Below, piece by piece: positions 62,051 through 64,000 of a stretch of 64,000 nt of DNA. The DNA is taken from positions 62,001 through 126,000 of the forward strand of contig DATDFQ010000019.1 of assembly GCA_036522515.1 (NCBI GenBank), read 5' to 3'. The stretch's first letter is position 1. Every line of letters starts with the position of its first letter. Both the position numbers and the translations under genes were made by a program. The DNA comes from Bacteroidota bacterium (GTDB lineage Bacteria; Bacteroidota; Ignavibacteria; UBA10030; SZUA-254). The notes under the pieces were generated by a model. That model had not been told where the DNA came from. It saw nothing but the letters and a program-made list of their open reading frames with translations, and searched no databases.

Positions 62051-64000
62051 ATGACCGAATTATCCAAGGCCTTTAGCCCCCAGGATGTGGAAGACCGGTG
62101 GTACCGGTTCTGGGAAACGAACGGCTATTTTCATGCGACGGTGAACCCGGCACGGACTCCCTATACCATCGTGATCCCCCCGCCCAATATCACCGGGATC
62201 CTCACGATGGGACACGTGCTCAACAATACGATCCAGGATGTCTTCATCCGGTGGAAGCGCATGAGGGGGTACGAAACGCTCTGGATGCCGGGCACCGACC
62301 ATGCGGGCATCGCGACACAGAACGTCGTCGAAAAGGCCCTGAGCAAGGAGGGAAAAAACCGGCACGAACTCGGGAGGGAGGAATTCCTCCGCCGGGTCTG
62401 GGCTTGGAAACACGAGTACGGCGGCACGATCATCCGCCAGTTGCGCAAGCTCGGCACGTCGTGCGATTGGGAACGCGAACGTTTCACGATGGATGAGGGG
62501 CTTTCCGCCGCGGTCGACGAGATGTTCATCCGGTTGCACCGGAAGGGACTCATCTACCGGGGAAAATATATCGTGAACTGGTGCCCGAAGGACCACACGG
62601 CGATCAGCGACGACGAGGTGGAGCGTTCCGAGCATCAGGGGAAGCTCTACTTCATCCGGTATCCGGTGAAGGGCGCGGCGAAGGGATCGCCGGGAGAGTA
62701 CGCGGTCGTCGCCACGACACGCCCCGAAACGATTCTCGGGGACACCGCGGTCGCCGTCCATCCGGAGGACCCCCGGTACCGCGGCCTGATCGGGAAAACC
62801 GCAATCCTTCCGCTCGTCGGCCGCGAGCTGCCGATCATCGCCGATAAGTACGTCGATCCGAAATTCGGCACCGGGATGGTGAAGATGACTCCGGCCCACG
62901 ATCCGAACGATTACGAGGTCGCCCAGCGCCACAATCTCGCGTTCATCAACATCCTCACCGAATCGGCCGCAATCAACGAGGCGGCGCCGGAGCGCTACCG
63001 GGGCATGGACCGGTTCGACGCCCGCAAGGCGATCGTCGAGGACCTGACCGCGGGGGGCTATCTCGTGAAGACCGACGATCACGTTCAGACGATCGGAAGG
63101 TGCTACCGGTGCCAGACGATCATAGAGCCCTACCTTTCGGAACAGTGGTTCGTCAGGATGAAACCCCTCGCGGAGCCGGCGCTCAAGGCCGTGCTGGACG
63201 GGACCATCAGGTTTCACCCCGCGCACTGGGTGAAGACGTACGAATTCTGGATGGCCAATATCCGCGACTGGTGCATTTCACGGCAGCTCTGGTGGGGCCA
63301 CCGCATCCCGGTCTGGTATTGCGTCGGCGACGATGCGTGCAAGCTCGAATGCAGAGAGCCCGTCGTCTCGGCCACGAAGCCGGAGCGCTGCCCTCATTGC
63401 GGGTCGTCCAATTTCCGGCAGGACGAGGACGTGCTCGACACATGGTTTTCCTCCTGGCTCTGGCCCTTCTCGACGCTCGGGTGGCCCGCCAGGACCGAAG
63501 ACCTCCGCTATTTTTATCCGACCGACACGCTTGTAACGGGTCCGGACATTATTTTCTTCTGGGTGGCGCGCATGATCATGGCGGGCCTGGAGGTGATGGA
63601 GGAGGTCCCCCTCCCCGACGGATCCGCGCGCCGGGGAGCCGGTGAAATCGTCCCGTTCAGGGACGTCTACTTCACGAGCATCATACGCGACATGCGGGGC
63701 CGAAAGATGAGCAAGTCGCTCGGCAACTCGCCCGATCCGCTCGACGTCATCGCTCAGTACGGCGCCGACGCCCTCCGCTTTACGATCGTCTATCTCGCTC
63801 CCCTCGGTCAGGACGTCCTCTACTCCAACGAGAAATGCGAGCTCGGCAGGAACTTCGCGAACAAGATCTGGAATGCGGGAAGATTCCTCCTCATGAACAG
63901 GGAACAGATCGGCGCATCGACCCGCGCGAATCCCGCGGGCGGGATCCCCGAAGAGTTCCTCGACCTTGCCGACCGCTGGATGCTCTCCCGGCTTCATTCC
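62051..64000 (+). CDS. valS: Valyl-tRNA synthetase (3' end outside window)
   Basis: 650 codons are seen without a stop. The ATG is at 62051 ([20 protein letters not shown]). The HIGH-type motif is [17 protein letters not shown] (about 43-58). The editing domain has [17 protein letters not shown] (about 220-235) and [18 protein letters not shown]. Class-I motif KMSKS is in [10 protein letters not shown] (about 550). [17 protein letters not shown] matches ValRS. The missing part should be the anticodon-binding domain and the coiled-coil tail. It lies right after the M23 gene on the same strand. Confidence 0.98.
   Translation, partial: MTELSKAFSPQDVEDRWYRFWETNGYFHATVNPARTPYTIVIPPPNITGILTMGHVLNNTIQDVFIRWKRMRGYETLWMPGTDHAGIATQNVVEKALSKEGKNRHELGREEFLRRVWAWKHEYGGTIIRQLRKLGTSCDWERERFTMDEGLSAAVDEMFIRLHRKGLIYRGKYIVNWCPKDHTAISDDEVERSEHQGKLYFIRYPVKGAAKGSPGEYAVVATTRPETILGDTAVAVHPEDPRYRGLIGKTAILPLVGRELPIIADKYVDPKFGTGMVKMTPAHDPNDYEVAQRHNLAFINILTESAAINEAAPERYRGMDRFDARKAIVEDLTAGGYLVKTDDHVQTIGRCYRCQTIIEPYLSEQWFVRMKPLAEPALKAVLDGTIRFHPAHWVKTYEFWMANIRDWCISRQLWWGHRIPVWYCVGDDACKLECREPVVSATKPERCPHCGSSNFRQDEDVLDTWFSSWLWPFSTLGWPARTEDLRYFYPTDTLVTGPDIIFFWVARMIMAGLEVMEEVPLPDGSARRGAGEIVPFRDVYFTSIIRDMRGRKMSKSLGNSPDPLDVIAQYGADALRFTIVYLAPLGQDVLYSNEKCELGRNFANKIWNAGRFLLMNREQIGASTRANPAGGIPEEFLDLADRWMLSRLHS

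Overview
The window is high-GC chromosomal DNA from a bacterium of the FCB group, most likely Bacteroidota in the wide sense (Ignavibacteria- or Kryptonia-like). The strongest sign is six large secreted proteins ending in the type IX secretion (T9SS type A) sorting domain, with the typical NYPNPFNP core. A DUF4296-type lipoprotein, a fused E1 alpha-beta dehydrogenase and a pyruvoyl-dependent arginine decarboxylase agree with this. The genus cannot be named from the sequence. There is no phage, plasmid, CRISPR array or intact transposase.

Layout. 1-11.3 kb: four consecutive minus-strand T9SS cargo genes; the first runs off the left edge and the last encodes 1814 residues. 11.3-14.2 kb: a gene-poor stretch with tRNA-Asp, tRNA-Ser, a divergent orphan GvpL/GvpF-like gene and a 58-codon ORF. 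14.2-23.7 kb: an EamA transporter, polA, an 8-repeat secreted protein, an amino-acid permease, an aminotransferase and two PspC/LiaF-like membrane genes. 23.7-27.6 kb: a translation block read rplM-rpsI-rpsB-tsf-pyrH-frr. 28-37 kb: a receiver protein, then a 2-oxoacid dehydrogenase and lipoate operon read lpd-lipB-E1(alpha-beta fusion)-E1alpha-E1beta-E2-lipA. 37-46.5 kb: two more T9SS cargo genes around smpB, pdaD and a lytic transglycosylase. 46.5-55.4 kb: guaA, an MFS transporter, gcvP, gcvH, accC, accB and efp. 55.4-64 kb: a small lipoprotein, a GAF histidine kinase, purM, an FAH-family enzyme, an M23 peptidase-like lipoprotein and the first 650 codons of valS.

Much of the operon logic is lipoate- and biotin-dependent carbon metabolism. 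LipB and LipA can lipoylate the E2 made in the same operon and the GcvH made elsewhere; E1, E2 and E3 form the 2-oxoacid dehydrogenase complex; GcvP and GcvH supply one-carbon units; AccB and AccC start fatty-acid synthesis. The cargo genes share modules (a common N-terminal domain, Fn3, SdrD-like B repeats, propeller repeats, a WN(L/M)(I/V)SVPL domain), which points to expansion by domain shuffling.

Between genes lie two unusual classes of repeat. The first is MITE-like elements of about 120-140 bp with a shared terminal motif close to GGTRGTGTC; two of them stand side by side, separated and flanked by 8-bp near-identical direct repeats. The second is clusters of short perfect hairpins, one of which supplies the stop codon of a T9SS cargo gene. 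These repeats, the paralogous cargo domain, the GvpL/F orphan and an EF-P with asparagine at its modification site are the points most worth a second look.
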